This document shows positions 22,203 through 33,917 of a DNA stretch of 64,000 nt, piece after piece. This stretch comes from Henckelia pumila (Eukaryota > Streptophyta > Magnoliopsida > Lamiales > Gesneriaceae), in the NCBI RefSeq assembly GCF_033568475.1, contig NC_133121.1, forward strand, positions 75,660,589 to 75,724,588, given 5' to 3'. The notes below the pieces were generated by a model. That model did not search any database and was not told the DNA's origin. It worked only from the letters and a program-made list of their open reading frames with translations. The position numbers were made by a program, and so were the translations under genes. Every line of letters starts with the position of its first letter. Within the stretch, counting starts at the first letter, position 1.

Positions 22203-24019
22203 CTTTATGAAATACTGAAAAGAAACAGACAAATATCAGTGATTGTTTAAGCAATTTACTAAGACATAAAATAGGCGAAATTTATTTTATGAATCTCACT
22301 CCCACTATTTTAACGATTTCACTACCCTCTAGTGAAAACGGGAAACTGTTTTCCTTAGTGAGAACATGGAGTCCAATTGACAAACTATGGTCCCGAATAA
22401 TATCAGCCAACCATAATTTTCAAAAGGTAGAGCCCAATTGCTTCCAAAGCAACCTCCACGTGTTTACCTCATGTCCAATAAGGGCCCAATAATATAACGC
22501 CGATTATTGTGACATGTCAAGATGACCCATCAATATTAAGTTGTGATGGGCGGTCGCCATGTGGATCCCCCAATAATATGAGCCGATCCCATGGGAGTTC
22601 CACCCAACTTACAACATGTGTCGATCCAATGTACAGCTTTCCGACGAACGGGCCCCCCCAATAATATGAGCCGGACCGTATCCGCGGGTAGCATCTCATA
22701 CATTGATCGTTGATGGAAGGTAGGAACATTTAAACAAATTTAAATTTCCTTTATTTATCTTGATATCAATTTTAAATCATATTTAAAATGAGGGATTTTA
22801 ATTTTGAAAATTTGTCTCATCATTTTTAAAATTTTGTATGCTTGTCAGATTCACACAATTTTGTCTAAAACATGCATACAACAATAATATCATATATTAT
22901 ATAGGATGATCGATTCCATTTCTAATCGACCCGTGGTTGCCAATCACGAGTCTTAGTCCAATCCTAGGTAATATGCAGTATGCAATGCAATCCTATTACA
23001 TTGTGCTTCCAATTTACATTTCTTCGTCTTTATTGTCTACTGGGCCCACCTCCGTCTTCAAATCTTCATCTCCCACTAAATCTAATGTATTTACAATAAA
23101 TAACAATGACAAGTAGGGGATACATTTTCAAGGGGTGGGAACGGGCCATAAACCAAGCCCACTTTTATTACATATGACATTCATATTGGGCCATAAACCA
23201 GGCCCATTAATAAATCCAACAACAATAAAAACAAATGTAAATTCCTAACATACACCTACAAAATTGGTCATGGCAATCGATCATCCTTATCCAATAACAT
23301 TTAATTCAAAATTAATTTATTGGATAACATGCAATTGCAATTTAAATTTAAAAGGATAAAATCATATTTCATACATAAAATCTCATTTTACATACAAAAT
23401 CATATTTTATCTTTTTATCAAATAAAATCATATTTTATCTATAAAATCCAATTTTATACATAAAATCATATTTTACTCAATATATCCATAAGATCATATC
23501 TTATCATCAATTGTACCAAAAATAATTAATTTCAAAATTCAATTTAACGGATAAAATATTTAAATTTTCCAAAAATTCAAATTTATCCAAAAATCAATTT
23601 TAAAATTTTCGGACTCGAACAATTCGATCCGACACCTCGTGGACCAATCAAAAACAATTTTCGATCGGACCAAAAATAGAATTTTAACATATTAAAATTT
23701 AATTTAAAAATTAAAAAATTAATTTTTTTCCTGCGGGCCGCCCGGGACATTCCCGGGCTGCCCGCGCCCTAATGGGGTCGGGCCGGGCAGCCCGGCTGCC
23801 CCTAGGACAGCGACGATCGCTGCCCTGGGCAGCGATCACATCGCTGCCCATGGGCAGCGCCGTGCGCTGCTTGGGGCAGCGACCATCGCTGCCCCCCCGG
23901 GCAGCGATGCCCGAAATTTTTTTTTTATTATTTTAAAATATTTATTTTGTTTCAAAAAACCGAGGCTTAAAAATTTTTTGTACAATCGATTAATTTAATC
24001 GCTTGATCTGAGCAACCTG
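22203..24019 (-). other. Long untranslated leader of element E
   Basis: About 1.8 kb between the primer site and the gag start, with no convincing coding sequence. It contains repeated CAATAATATGAGCCG-like phrases (22490-22680), AT-rich repeats based on ATAAAATCATATTTTA (23355-23515) and a GC-rich hairpin cluster (23731-23914). Repeated short segments suggest growth by duplication. It probably holds packaging and translation-control signals, but this is inference. Confidence 0.7.
23731..23914. repeat. GC-rich hairpin cluster in the leader of E
   Basis: In an AT-rich leader, a GC-rich block contains GGGCAGCGAT and ATCGCTGCCC arms around a CAC loop (23827-23849, perfect 10-bp stem). Variants follow: CAGCGACGATCGCTG (23802-23816), a weaker GGGCAGCGC copy (about 23853-23868), and GGGGCAGCGACC with ATCGCTGCCCC. 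CCCGGGACATTCCCGGG and GGGCCGGGCAGCCCGGC are also palindromic. A folded RNA would be very stable. Confidence 0.85.
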
Positions 24020-24031
24020 GCTCTGATACCA
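24020..24031 (-). promoter_or_regulatory. Element E primer-binding site (tRNA-iMet)
   Basis: Minus-strand TGGTATCAGAGC one base inside the 5' LTR; this fixes the minus orientation of the element. Confidence 0.92.
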
Positions 24032-24032
24032 C

Positions 24033-25877
24033 TGTTGGAGAACGCGGCGATCAGATCAATCAGGATTGATACCCAGTGCAGCGGAAGTTTAAAAATTTTA
24101 TATGGAACGATTCCATAATGGGTATCAACCTTACGATTAAATTGTGTGTGTGTAAAAATTAAATAACGATTATAAATTTTTACCTCCAATCTCGAAGCGA
24201 GATTATGGACACCAACAGATTGCTCTGCTCTTGTTGTATATCCCTGGAACTGATGGACGAACTGTTCTTCAATCAGGTCCACGAACGGATATTTAATCCC
24301 TCTGATAGATTGCACTAGAAAATCTATCAGAAGTTTCTACGTAGAGATTAACGAATTTGATCCGTTAAACCAGAATGTAAATCAAAATTCACAGACTGGA
24401 TTTTCCGAGCAGAGGGGAGAAAGGGGGCGGCCACTATTGAGAGAAAAATACTAGGGTTTTCGAAAATTGTGACCTGTTGTGTGTAATTTCTGTACTGCAA
24501 TAACTTATTTATAATGTAGGCCACTAACAGCTTAGGGCCCATTAGTCATAAGTTCAAGCCCGACAAGCAAAGCCCGCATGTTCAGAAATTAATATAAAAT
24601 TCATCGTGACTCCAATTGATAAACCGATTTCACCAATGTGCACAGAAACCATTTCTGCACCTTTTAAAGTCAAGATAAATTTTTCTGAATCCGAATTCAG
24701 TGATTTCCAAAAATGCCCATCCCTATGTCATTTTAGGAAATCTTACTCCTCTACTCATAATTAAGAAGTCCAACTTCTTTGTTCATTAAATTTAACTCTT
24801 TAAATTTAACTATCTCAACGGGGATTAAAAATCCATTACTCTGTGTGACCCTCAATGGTTCAGGGATACAGCTAGCCGTGGGCTCACAACTCCTTGTGAC
24901 TCGGAACAACAATTTCCGTCTTGCCCATCGAATCATGGTAAGAGCGCCTAGCAACATCGCCCCATGATTCCCTAGGTATCACTGATAGTGCCTGCAAGAA
25001 CCAATAGATTTTGGTTAGCGTACAGTACGGTCCCTTCATCCATATATCCCGATCGAATCAACAACCATTGGTATATCGAGAGTCGTTCGAGATTCGATAA
25101 CTATGCAATACATCTTGAAGATCAAATAGTGACATCGCATGTGTTACTAAGAAACCATTTCTTAAAACACATCATGTACTCTGGCCAGAGATTCGTCACA
25201 CTAATATCTCCTCAGATCGCATAGGATATCCACACTCGCAAGTATGTGGTGAATCCTTGACAACAAAGCATCGACTCCTATATGTGTTGTAACTGTACCC
25301 AATCCCGACACCTGATGACCCCAATAGAGTCGGTAAACGAGTCAAAGCACAGTACTAGCATATAGAGTCTCAATGATGTTTCAAGTAGTAAGGACTAATG
25401 GTGTACAACCAAAACCGCGGACTTTATCCACTCGATAAGTGATAACCACTTGGAAAGTCCGGATAGGGTAGTTCGATCATTCATCGTATGAATATCCATT
25501 TGCATGTTTCGAACATCTCTATGTTCCTTACCAATGAAACGTGGTACTCTGCATCGCAAATGCTAGTCTCAAACTCGAGCGATCCTTATCCTTATTATCG
25601 GACGGCTCAATCGACTAGGAACAGTTTAGAATATACAGTGACTATAAGATGTGTTTCATGATAGACATCTCCATGTTCTACCACATCTTACATACACTAT
25701 AGTATATTCAAGGTCTTTATCAAAACAACAATAGTATATCACAATATAACAATATGAAGAAAGATAAAGTCATTGCCATTAATAAAAGTGTAAATTATAT
25801 TAAACAAAAGATTGTTTATACAAAGAGTCATCAAAGCCCTTAGCCACAAGTTGGCTCACTGGGCACCCACTCTTTCA
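24033..25877 (-). repeat. Element E 5' LTR
   Basis: 1845 bp; TG to CA on the minus strand; near-identical to 16430-18273. It should carry the promoter and the R-U5 boundary, which I cannot place precisely. Confidence 0.95.
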
Positions 25878-25882
25878 TCCAC

Positions 25883-26490
25883 AAGACGGTAATGGTTTAC
25901 CAAAGTCTCAAAAGATACTGGGTCATCACAGACGACAACCTGAGAGTAGATATCTTGGTTCAAACCTTGTAGAAAGATATCATACTTCGATGCATCACTC
26001 TCATTAATATGAGGACTGAAAGGTAGCAGATCAAGAAATCGTTGCTGATATTGATCAATAGTCATTGATCCTTGCTTCAGAGTAAGCAACTCCATAGATC
26101 GTGCTTGGCGAACAGCCGGAGGAAAATACAATTTCTGGAACTCCCGACAGAAATCCCCCAAGTCACCTGTCCTCTCTCAGTACGTGCCTGAGCAGCTTTG
26201 GCATCCCACCAAAAACGTGCTCGATCCTCTAGAACAAATTCTAGAACTTCCAATTTCTGATCTTTAGTACAATCGAAAGCACGAAAAGTACTCTCGAGTT
26301 TAGACATCCAGCTTCTAGCTTGTTCAGGATTCTCGCCTCCCACCAAGGGTTTCGGTCCTACTTGCATGAATTTATTGATAGAGTAGCGACGTCTACCCTC
26401 ATGATGACGATGATGATCATCATGATGGCGGTGATGATGATGATGATGACCACCTTCCTGGCCAACACTACCGTGACTCTCGTCAGCCAT
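25883..26490 (-). pseudogene. Element D gag N-terminal part
   Basis: Starts at ATG 26490 (MADESHGSVGQEGG), followed by a histidine-rich run (HHHHHHRHHDDHHRHH) and then the gag core (RARFWWDAKAAQARTE). A frameshift near 26155-26165 moves the frame to GDFCREFQKLYFPPAVRQAR and the SFETLVNHYRL segment. The frame reaches the TCCAC target of element E at 25882 and continues on the other side of E at 16424. It would form the structural particle; the frameshift disables it. The histidine-rich N-terminus is unusual for gypsy gag and may bind metal. Confidence 0.87.
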
Positions 26491-26583
26491 ATCCTGAAAA
26501 GAATTGCATATTAAAATCCCAAATGCGCAAGAATTACTCAAGACTAAACTAAATCCCAAGTACTAATCCCAAAATCTAAGCAT

Positions 26584-26595
26584 GCTCTGATACCA
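26584..26595 (-). promoter_or_regulatory. Element D primer-binding site (tRNA-iMet)
   Basis: Minus-strand TGGTATCAGAGC four bases from the 5' LTR edge at 26600. Confidence 0.92.
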
Positions 26596-26599
26596 AAAA

Positions 26600-28049
26600 T
26601 GTAGTGACCCTGCATGGTATCACCTACTAACTGGCAACTAATAGCATGCATTAAACTTAATACAGCAAAATAACTTAACAGAGTAAACATGCGGAAACAA
26701 AACCATAATTTACATATCAGCTTAGTAACATAATCCAGGCTTAAATCTGTAGTGATACAACCAAATCGAAATCTTAAACAGTAAACATTATACAGCTATA
26801 TCGAATCCTGCTGTATAGTAAAATCCTCAAGGCTCCTGCTCCCTAGTCCTGCCTTGAACTACCAGCTCCGTCCATCCTGCGACCTGCCCCATGGAATAGG
26901 GTGTCCAAGATAACAACTAGGACGTGAGCGCTAACGCCCAGTACATAGACATGAGTAAACATATGTATATAATGCATGCAACATGATGACTGCTACAGGG
27001 TCATCTGAAAAGTCATGCTCAGAACCGGCGCCACATGAGTGCTGCCACCGCACGGATCAACCTCTGGGTGCAACCACACTCGTCTAGTACACCAGAGTAG
27101 ACAGACATAAATGCCCCCGTCGTCGCGGTACTCTCAGTTACAGACTATCGAGTATAGAGATGAGCGACTCTATAGTCAGGTATAACAAGGTATAGGCTCA
27201 ACGTGTATATGCACATGACATATAGCGGTAAATCATATATCATGCCATATAATAATGCCAAATAAATGCAACATATAAACATGTATACTCGCTGGTAATC
27301 TCAGTCAATGTGTACGTACCTCTAGGCTAGTTCAAGTATAATAGGGTCCTAGGTTCCAAGCCTATATTCAAAAGTTCGTTGTATCACTACACAAGTTCTA
27401 AAAGCCTTAACTAAGCTAATAAGTACTCCCAAAACGTAAACAGATTCCCGGACCATACTTTCGTCCGTAGTTAGCCCTTTGGAGTCGCTAGTCCCGGATG
27501 ACTATAACCACACCTTGGTTATTCCAGAACTTTTATTATAACCGATAGGGCCCTCAAATGTATATCTCACACTATATAACTGAAGAAAGAAACTCGGGAA
27601 TTCGTATTTCAAAATGAAATCGAACGAGCCTTATTTATAGGCAAAATTCCCGGCCAGGATTGGAACTTCCGATTTCGGGATCGGAGCTTTCGATCCAGCT
27701 CATTGCGTGCATGCAAGACACGCCAGGATCGGAACTTCCGATCGCCCGATCGGAGCTTCCGATCTGCTCTACGTCCAACACTTGTCAAAACTCGCGGCTG
27801 AGTCATCGAGCATTGTTGGAAGCTGGAGATCAGAACTTCCGTTCCTGGATCGGAGCTTCCGATCTCGGTGCTTCCGCTGAGCTTCCGAAGTGGCTGGGAT
27901 CGGAGCTTCCGATCTGGGTTCGGAGCTTCCGATCCGGCCCAAAGTCAAAAGCCCAAATTCTCTTCCGAAGTCCAATAACACTCCGAAATTACTAATCCTT
28001 AATCATGTTTAACATATTATTATCTTAAAATTGAACCTGGGTTACTACA
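26600..28049 (-). repeat. Element D 5' LTR
   Basis: 1450 bp partner of 11029-12491, including the alternating GGAACTTCC/GGAGCTTCC palindromes at 27656-27933. It lacks the duplicated ACTAGGACGTGAG segment seen in the other LTR. Confidence 0.93.
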
Positions 28050-28925
28050 ATACTAGTGTCTATCGTATCCGATAGAGATCCGAGATTCACATCCGCGTTT
28101 TGGAAGAGTCTGCATACAGCATTGGGGACCAGATTACTGTTCAGCACAGCTTTTCATCCCCAGACAGATGGTCAGTCTGAGAGGGTGATACAGGTTCTTG
28201 AGGATTTACTGAGAGCCTGTGTCATCGATTTTCAGGGCTCATGGGAGACGAGATTGCCGTTAGTGGAGTTTACCTATAACAATAGCTTTCAGGCGTCTAT
28301 AGGTATGACTCCTTATGCAGCTTTGTATGGGAGGAGATGCAGATCTCCTCTTCATTGGGATGAGGTTGGAGAGAGAATCCTATTGGGTCCTGAGATAGTG
28401 CAGCAGACTGCTGATATTGTGACCCAGATTCGGGATCGCATGAGGACTGCTCAGAGTCGTCAGAAGAGTTATGCAGATACTCGACGACGAGATTTGGATT
28501 TCGCTGTAGGTGATCACGTATTCCTGAAGGTGTCACCTATGAAGGGAGTAGTGTGATTTGGCCGGAGAGGCAAGCTTAACCCTAGATATATAGGGCCATT
28601 CGAGATCTTGGAAAGAGTTGGCACGTTGGCCTACCGTTTAGCTCTACCACCAGGGCTAGCGGCAGTGCACAATGTATTCCATGTATCCATGCTTCGGAGA
28701 TACATCTCGAACCCGTCACATGTGTTGGATTTTGAGCCTCTTCAGTTGACACCGGATTTAGCATTTGAGGAGAGGACTATACGGATCTTGGCTAGGGAGG
28801 AGCGCAGATTGAGGACGTGGGTCATACCGATGGTCAGAGTCCAGTGGCTGAATCACTCAGAGGAGGAAGCTACTTGGGAGACCGAGGCAGACATGAGGAC
28901 TCGCTACCCGGAGTTGTTCGGGTAA
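28050..28925 (+). pseudogene. Element C pol, integrase end and chromodomain-like tail
   Basis: The continuation of the integrase cut at 11028: SIVSDRDPRFTSAFW, FHPQTDGQSERV with the catalytic Asp and Glu region, YNNSFQASIGMTPY, then the C-terminal [15 protein letters not shown] segment. TGA at 28554-28556 interrupts the frame just before FGRRGK. The tail [20 protein letters not shown], then [13 protein letters not shown], resembles the chromodomain of chromoviruses, which can guide insertion to marked chromatin. Normal stop at TAA 28923-28925. Confidence 0.92.
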
Positions 28926-28953
28926 ATACTTTAATTTCGAGGACGAAATTCAA

Positions 28954-28970
28954 ATTAAGGGGGGGAGAAT
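28954..28970 (+). other. Element C polypurine tract
   Basis: AATTAAGGGGGGGAGAAT directly before the 3' LTR at 28971, preceded by the TTTCGAGGACGAAAT motif found at the end of many plant gypsy elements. Confidence 0.88.
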
Positions 28971-31654
28971 TGTAACACCCAGTATTTTTAGCACGTAAAT
29001 TCGCATGCATAATTAGGGAATTTATTTATTTAAAATTTTAGATTATGGGTTAAATATTTATGTGAAATTATTTGTGCATGTTTTAAGTTATTTTCAAGCA
29101 TTTAACCCATAATTAGTGATTTTCACGATTTATGGAAAATTAATTATTTTATCGCGTAGACGGGACCGTGGACGGACGAGATACCAAAATATTTAGCCAA
29201 AAATATTTTATGAGTTTTATGAGCCTTAAAATAATATTTTAAAGTATTTTGTCAAGAAAATTTTAGTATTTAATTATATATTTATTTAAGGGTTGATTTT
29301 TAGCCAAAATAAGTCATTTTATTGGCTTTTATTAAATTTTAAAATTTGCCTATTATTTTATTTCGGGATTTAGGAATTTATATCAGATTATTATGTATTT
29401 TAAGAGTTTAAAATTTTAAATATTATGTTATATTATCTACCTAATTAGTTATATTATCTATTTAGCTTATATTTAAAGATTTTATTCCTAATATCCTACC
29501 CAATCCCTCCCATATCTCACGTCTAACTCCCTCAGCCGCCTCCACCAGTTTCTTCCCACCTCCATCACGCCAATTAGCAGAAATCTTCAAGCCTCCATAG
29601 CCAACTTTTGAAGGTTTTGTCAAGTTTTTCGTCCGATCGTCGTCCCGGAGTCCGTAGACGCAATAGCCTTCGTTTTTATTCATTAAGGCATGTCTAAATC
29701 TTTCGTTTGGCCACCATATAAGCTATTATGCATGCATTATGTTTTTATTTTCAGAATTGTTCTTGAACATCTCGAATTTCATGTAAGTTTTGATGTATGT
29801 TGCATATTTGATGATTTTCCAGCCATGGTTCACGTTTTTAATTGCATGGCTCGGTCCAGGAGCTAGGGCTCGGTCAAGGGGTGTCCTAGGGTGCCTTAGG
29901 GTTGAGCAGGATCAGCTGGCTCGGACTGGTGTGGGCTGGGTTTGGTCTGATGCAAGGGTTGGTCAAGGAGGTGACAGTCTAGGGTTAATAGGAAGAAGCC
30001 TTCGGCTTCTAGGTGTTTGGCCATGCTCGGGCTGAGCCATGGTGGGTTAGGACCGCCCAAACGTGGGCTACGTCTGGGCGGCGACGCTCCGGCCAGGGGC
30101 GGCCGGAGCTGGCCGACAGCAGGCCAAGAAGGCCTGCTGCTCGCGGCCGAGAGAGGAAGAGAGGGGGGGTTCGGGTTTGGGGTTTGGGGGTTGCTGGGTC
30201 GGGTCTGGGTGATCTGGGTCAGGTCTTAGTGGGTTGGGTCAGGTCGGTCCGGGTCCGGGTTAGGTGGGCCGGGCTCGAGTATTTTAATTTTTAAATATAT
30301 TATGTTTTAATTGGTTTTTTTGGTCCAATTAATTAGAAATAAAATTATTTGGGCTTCTAAATAATTTTATTTGGGCTTTCAAAATTGTTTTTTTAGTTAG
30401 CCCAATGATTTTTATGGGCTCGTGGGCCCATAGGAATTTTTGGGCCAGTCAGTGATTTTATGGGTCAGCCCAATGAAATTTTTAGGAATTAATTAGTTAA
30501 TGGGCCTAAATATTTTTATTTAAGCCCAATAATAATTAAGTATTTTATTTTAGTAAAAAAAAATTATAATTTTTAAAATAAGTTATTTAGTTATGGGTTT
30601 TAAGTTATTTAATGGGCTTTAAGTCAGTTAAGGGGCTTAGTAGTGAGACCAGCAGTCTGGACCAACCCATGAAAAATAAATAAGTCCGGAATATATATTT
30701 AATTATTTTTATGCATAAAGTCTATTTTAAGTATAAGTATATTATACTATGAAAAAATTAATTAAATATATATTACGGACATATTTTCAGTGCATGCATT
30801 TATGAAATAATTTTATGGCATGATTTGATGTTTAAGGTTGAGCTAGAAAATAATTTTTATGTTGGAAGTTGAAGTAGTGTGACAATTTAAGGGGGACCAG
30901 TCCCCACATGTTAAGGGCAGTTTACTGTCAATTTAAGGGTAGTTTACTACCATTAAGAGGTGATTCGTCACCGCCGCGTACGTTGGTTTTAAGAAACTGA
31001 TCAGTCGAACTTTTAAGGTTAAGGTTACACTACGGATATGACCATGCGATGTTAGAAAATGTTATGCTCAACAATGTTATGTATGTATTATATGATTATA
31101 TCTAAGATCAAGTTTAAGCAAGATTTTCAGTCATGATTCATTATTTTTAAGCATGCTCATTCATGTATATGATATGTATTAATGTAATTATGTGATGCAT
31201 TATTTTTAATCTTGTTATAAAGGATTAGGCATGTTGAGCTTCTAGGCTTACTACACTTATATGGTGCAGGTGAGTACGTAGAGGAAGATGTAGTTCCTAC
31301 CGGTGGTGAGGACGTATGAGCGGACGCGCAGTGATCCCCCGTGACCGCCGGCTGAGTCTTCATGGATATTTTAAGAATTTTAAAACTCTGTTTCTTTTAT
31401 GTTTTGTCAGTGGTGAATTTTAGTATTATTTTTATTAAGTAATTTTGTTGCATGCAAACTTTTAGGTAGATTGTCTGACAGTATTTTAATTAAGTATGAC
31501 TCAGTTATTTTAGTAAAAATGTTGCGTTTTATTTATGTTATTTTTAAATCTGTTTATTTTGTGCATATATGTATGGGCATGTATGTACATCTATTTTACT
31601 TAGTATTATTTAAAAAAAAAAAAAATTCCGCATTTATTAGTAGTAGATGTTTCA
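28971..31654 (+). repeat. Element C 3' LTR
   Basis: 2684 bp, TG to CA, followed by the target copy TTTCC (31655-31659). It has the same G-rich core (G-quadruplex pattern at 30163-30190) and the same hairpin array (30892-31010) as the 5' LTR. Confidence 0.95.
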
Positions 31655-31659
31655 TTTCC

Positions 31660-31790
31660 ACTTCTTCTTGGTAATTTTTCTCCAATCCTTGCATCTCACA
31701 AAAACAACAAATACGCATAATATCCACTCGATACATCACAAAAGCCAAGACAAATCATATATAAATTAAGTGCATGAATTGCACTTATCA
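31660..31790 (-). repeat. Element B 3' LTR, second part
   Basis: Resumes after element C and matches about 36830-36958 of the other LTR, ending TTGCACTTATCA. Together with 2973-4400 it gives an LTR of about 1.56 kb, against 1571 bp for the 5' copy. Confidence 0.88.
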
Positions 31791-32960
31791 AATCCCCTCA
31801 AACTTAGACTTTTTCTTGTCCCGAGAAAAACAATAATGAGTAATATAGTCGGCCTCCGAATTTTTTATATTCCAAGATTCAATCCATATGTTCGCTAATT
31901 TTATCAAGAGTTCTCGTGTGTGTGTGTGGTTTACCAATCTTGTCTATCCTCATCGCTTTTGATACACTAATGCAACAAGTTCGTTTCAAAAATTCATCAA
32001 TTTTGCTCTCTAGTTTCAAAACACTCTCCACCAAGTTCAACTTCTAATCACTAAGATCAAAAAGACTTTTCAAGATATATCAAAACTTTTTCATAAGGCC
32101 AGATTTTGCACCCACTTTTATTTTAGCCCCATAAATTACCCGCAAATTTAGCTATAACTAAAGATAGGATTAGAATTTCAATCCCCTCGTCTATAGCCTG
32201 GATGGAGCATCAACCCCATTTTATCCGCAAACTTAGCCATGGATTGGTGATTAGGATTTCAATCCCTTTCCAGGCCCGGATGGAGTTGTTAAAAAAAAAT
32301 CTCTGTTGCTTTTGCAACTTTTTAGCTACTCATTAAAATTGCCTAAATCATTTTTAAGATCGTATTAGTCTACCTCGGTTTCCATTATGAATCACCAAAG
32401 TTAAGGATCGAATCATCCAATCCACTCACAAAATCACAAAGCTTCTCTAATCACTAGTGTCAACAATCAAGGCATTTGTGCATATGAGTGAGAACTCAAG
32501 ATTAAATATAGCTAGCATTGACCTTTTAGCACAAAAAAGTATCTTCATCATAGGCCAATCCAATTACTTATCATGCCTTTAACTCAAACTAACTCATCAA
32601 AAAATTTTAAAATTTTTAAACACCCCCCCAAACTTAAAATGTGCATTGTTCTCAATGTACAAAAGTAAAATAAAAACCAAGGACACGTACCTTGGGTACC
32701 AAGCGTCAGTACTCGACGCCATCTTAATCACTCAATGCTCTTCTTCAGGGGTTTGTCTTAAACTCTCACTGCTTCACATTTTTCACCTACATAACTCAAA
32801 ATTATTATTGATGTCTAGTCTCAACATGCACAAAAAAATATAATAAAAACGATAACAACTAAAAGAAAATAAAATAAAGAAAATAAAATAAAAATACTAG
32901 TTTAAGTTGCCTCCCAAAAAGCGCTTAGTTTATAGTTCATAGCCCGACTATACTCTCAAT
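31791..32960 (-). other. Element B 3' untranslated region
   Basis: Begins (minus orientation, toward the LTR) with a polypurine tract at 31791-31806. The rest is gene-free, AT-rich sequence. Two imperfect copies of an approximately 85-bp unit lie at 32110-32300 (landmarks: GGATTAGAATTTCAATC near 32170 and GATTAGGATTTCAATCC near 32250). In a full Athila/Tat element the polymerase genes would be in this interval; no trace is visible. Confidence 0.7.
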
Positions 32961-33215
32961 CTAACCCGATTTCACTTTTCTGGAGGTCTTTCCCTTCTCT
33001 TCCACCCTCCAAACATATTCAACAACCCTCTTGATCTTTGCTTTCTTTCTCTTCTTCTTCTTTGATGCTTCTTCCTTCCTTTTCCATTCTACTGCAGTAG
33101 TAGTTGTGCCACAACATTCCTTCTTCTTGGCTTGTTCAACCATGAATACTTCCTCCGTGGACGGAACCTTCTCCTTGGGTGGGTTTCTCGCCTTCTTGAA
33201 CATATTAAAAATCAC
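32961..33215 (-). pseudogene. Element B lysine-rich C-terminal segment
   Basis: Follows the protease after a one-base shift near 33212; VIFNMFKKARNPPKEK is the usual continuation after the protease of Athila-like elements. It then becomes very basic (KEEASKKKKRKKAKIKR) and ends VWRVEEKGKTSRKVKSG. It may be what remains of the protein once the polymerase domains were lost. Function unknown. Confidence 0.55.
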
Positions 33216-33838
33216 TTTGCATCATCTACACCCATTGTCAACTCACCTTTCTTGATATCAATCTTGGCATCAGCAGTAGCCAAGAATGTTCTCCCAAAAA
33301 TCAATGGATTGGCTTGGTCTTCTTCCATGTCCATAATCACAAAATCAGCCGAAAAGATGAATTTATCCATCTTGACTAGCACATCTTCTACAATACCACG
33401 TGGGTATGTGAGGCTTCTATCCGCCAACTGCAATGTGATCGATGTCGATTTCATCTCTCCAAGCTCCAAGGCCCTGTAAATAGACAATGACATTAAATTA
33501 ATACTGGCCCCTAAATCACATAAAGCAGTAGTAATATGAGATCCACCAATTGAATAAGAAATAGTAAAACTCCCTAGATCCTTCAGCTTTTTTGGCATCT
33601 TCATTTGGAGCACGGCACTACACTCTTCAGTCAAATTTACAACCTCGTTCTCTTGCAGTATTCTCTTCTTAGACATCACATCCTTGATAAACTTTGCATA
33701 ATTCGGCATTTGCTCCAAGGCATCAACAAATGGGATGTTAATATGTATCTTCTTGAAAATCTCCAAGAATTTTAAGAACTGTTCATCCAGTGCATTTTTC
33801 TTGAACCTCTGTGGGTATGAAAGTGGTGGCTTATACAT
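33212..33838 (-). pseudogene. Element B retroviral-type aspartic protease domain
   Basis: Contains YKPPLSYPQRFKK, a helical KFLEIFKKIHINIPFVDALE segment and a protease core with CDLGASINLMSLSIY, where the family usually has DLGASIN at the active site, followed by LADRSLTYPRG and DFVIMDMEED. The downstream LIFGRTFLATADAKID is also typical. This is the clan AA protease of Athila/Tat gag-pol. A stop near 33905 separates it from the upstream gag frame. Confidence 0.85.
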
Positions 33839-33917
33839 CAGTTTAGGCTCAGGTTCAGTTTGCTTCTCCTCAACTCTCTTCTCTTCAACTTCCGAATCTT
33901 CAGCTTACTTTGGCTTT

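Larger units (their letters stand above)
16430..25877 (-). mobile_element. Element E: young Ty1/copia retrotransposon in the gag of D
   Basis: LTRs 24033-25877 (5', 1845 bp) and 16430-18273 (3', 1844 bp); target duplication TCCAC at 16425-16429 and 25878-25882. By eye the LTRs differ at about fourteen positions in 1.84 kb, so it is the most recent insertion in the stack. Coding order gag, protease, integrase, reverse transcriptase, RNase H is the copia order. The single long frame has one nonsense codon. The leader between primer site and gag is unusually long, about 1.8 kb. Related LTR sequence starts again at 63291. Confidence 0.96.
11029..28049 (-). mobile_element. Element D: Ty3/gypsy retrotransposon in the integrase of C
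   Basis: LTRs 26600-28049 (5') and 11029-12491 (3') read TGTAGTGACCC to GGGTTACTACA on the plus strand, which is also TG to CA on the minus strand. The host target is ATACC at 11024-11028 and ATACT at 28050-28054; one base has changed since insertion, but the host frame is restored if the element and one copy are ignored. The minus orientation is shown by the primer site at 26584-26595, the polypurine tract at 12492-12507 and all coding on the minus strand. Frameshifts and stops make it inactive. It is itself split by element E. Confidence 0.93.
4401..31654 (+). mobile_element. Element C: Ty3/gypsy chromovirus-type retrotransposon
   Basis: Bounded by LTRs 4401-7089 and 28971-31654, both beginning TGTAACACCC and ending GATGTTTCA, with target duplication TTTCC at 4396-4400 and 31655-31659. 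Internal order is primer site, gag, intron, protease, reverse transcriptase, RNase H, integrase and chromodomain-like tail, then polypurine tract. This is the standard gypsy order; the tail and the gag type suggest the Tekay/Del group. The integrase is split at 11028 by element D. Without the nested material the element is about 10.2 kb. At least four in-frame stops show that it is inactive. Confidence 0.95.
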
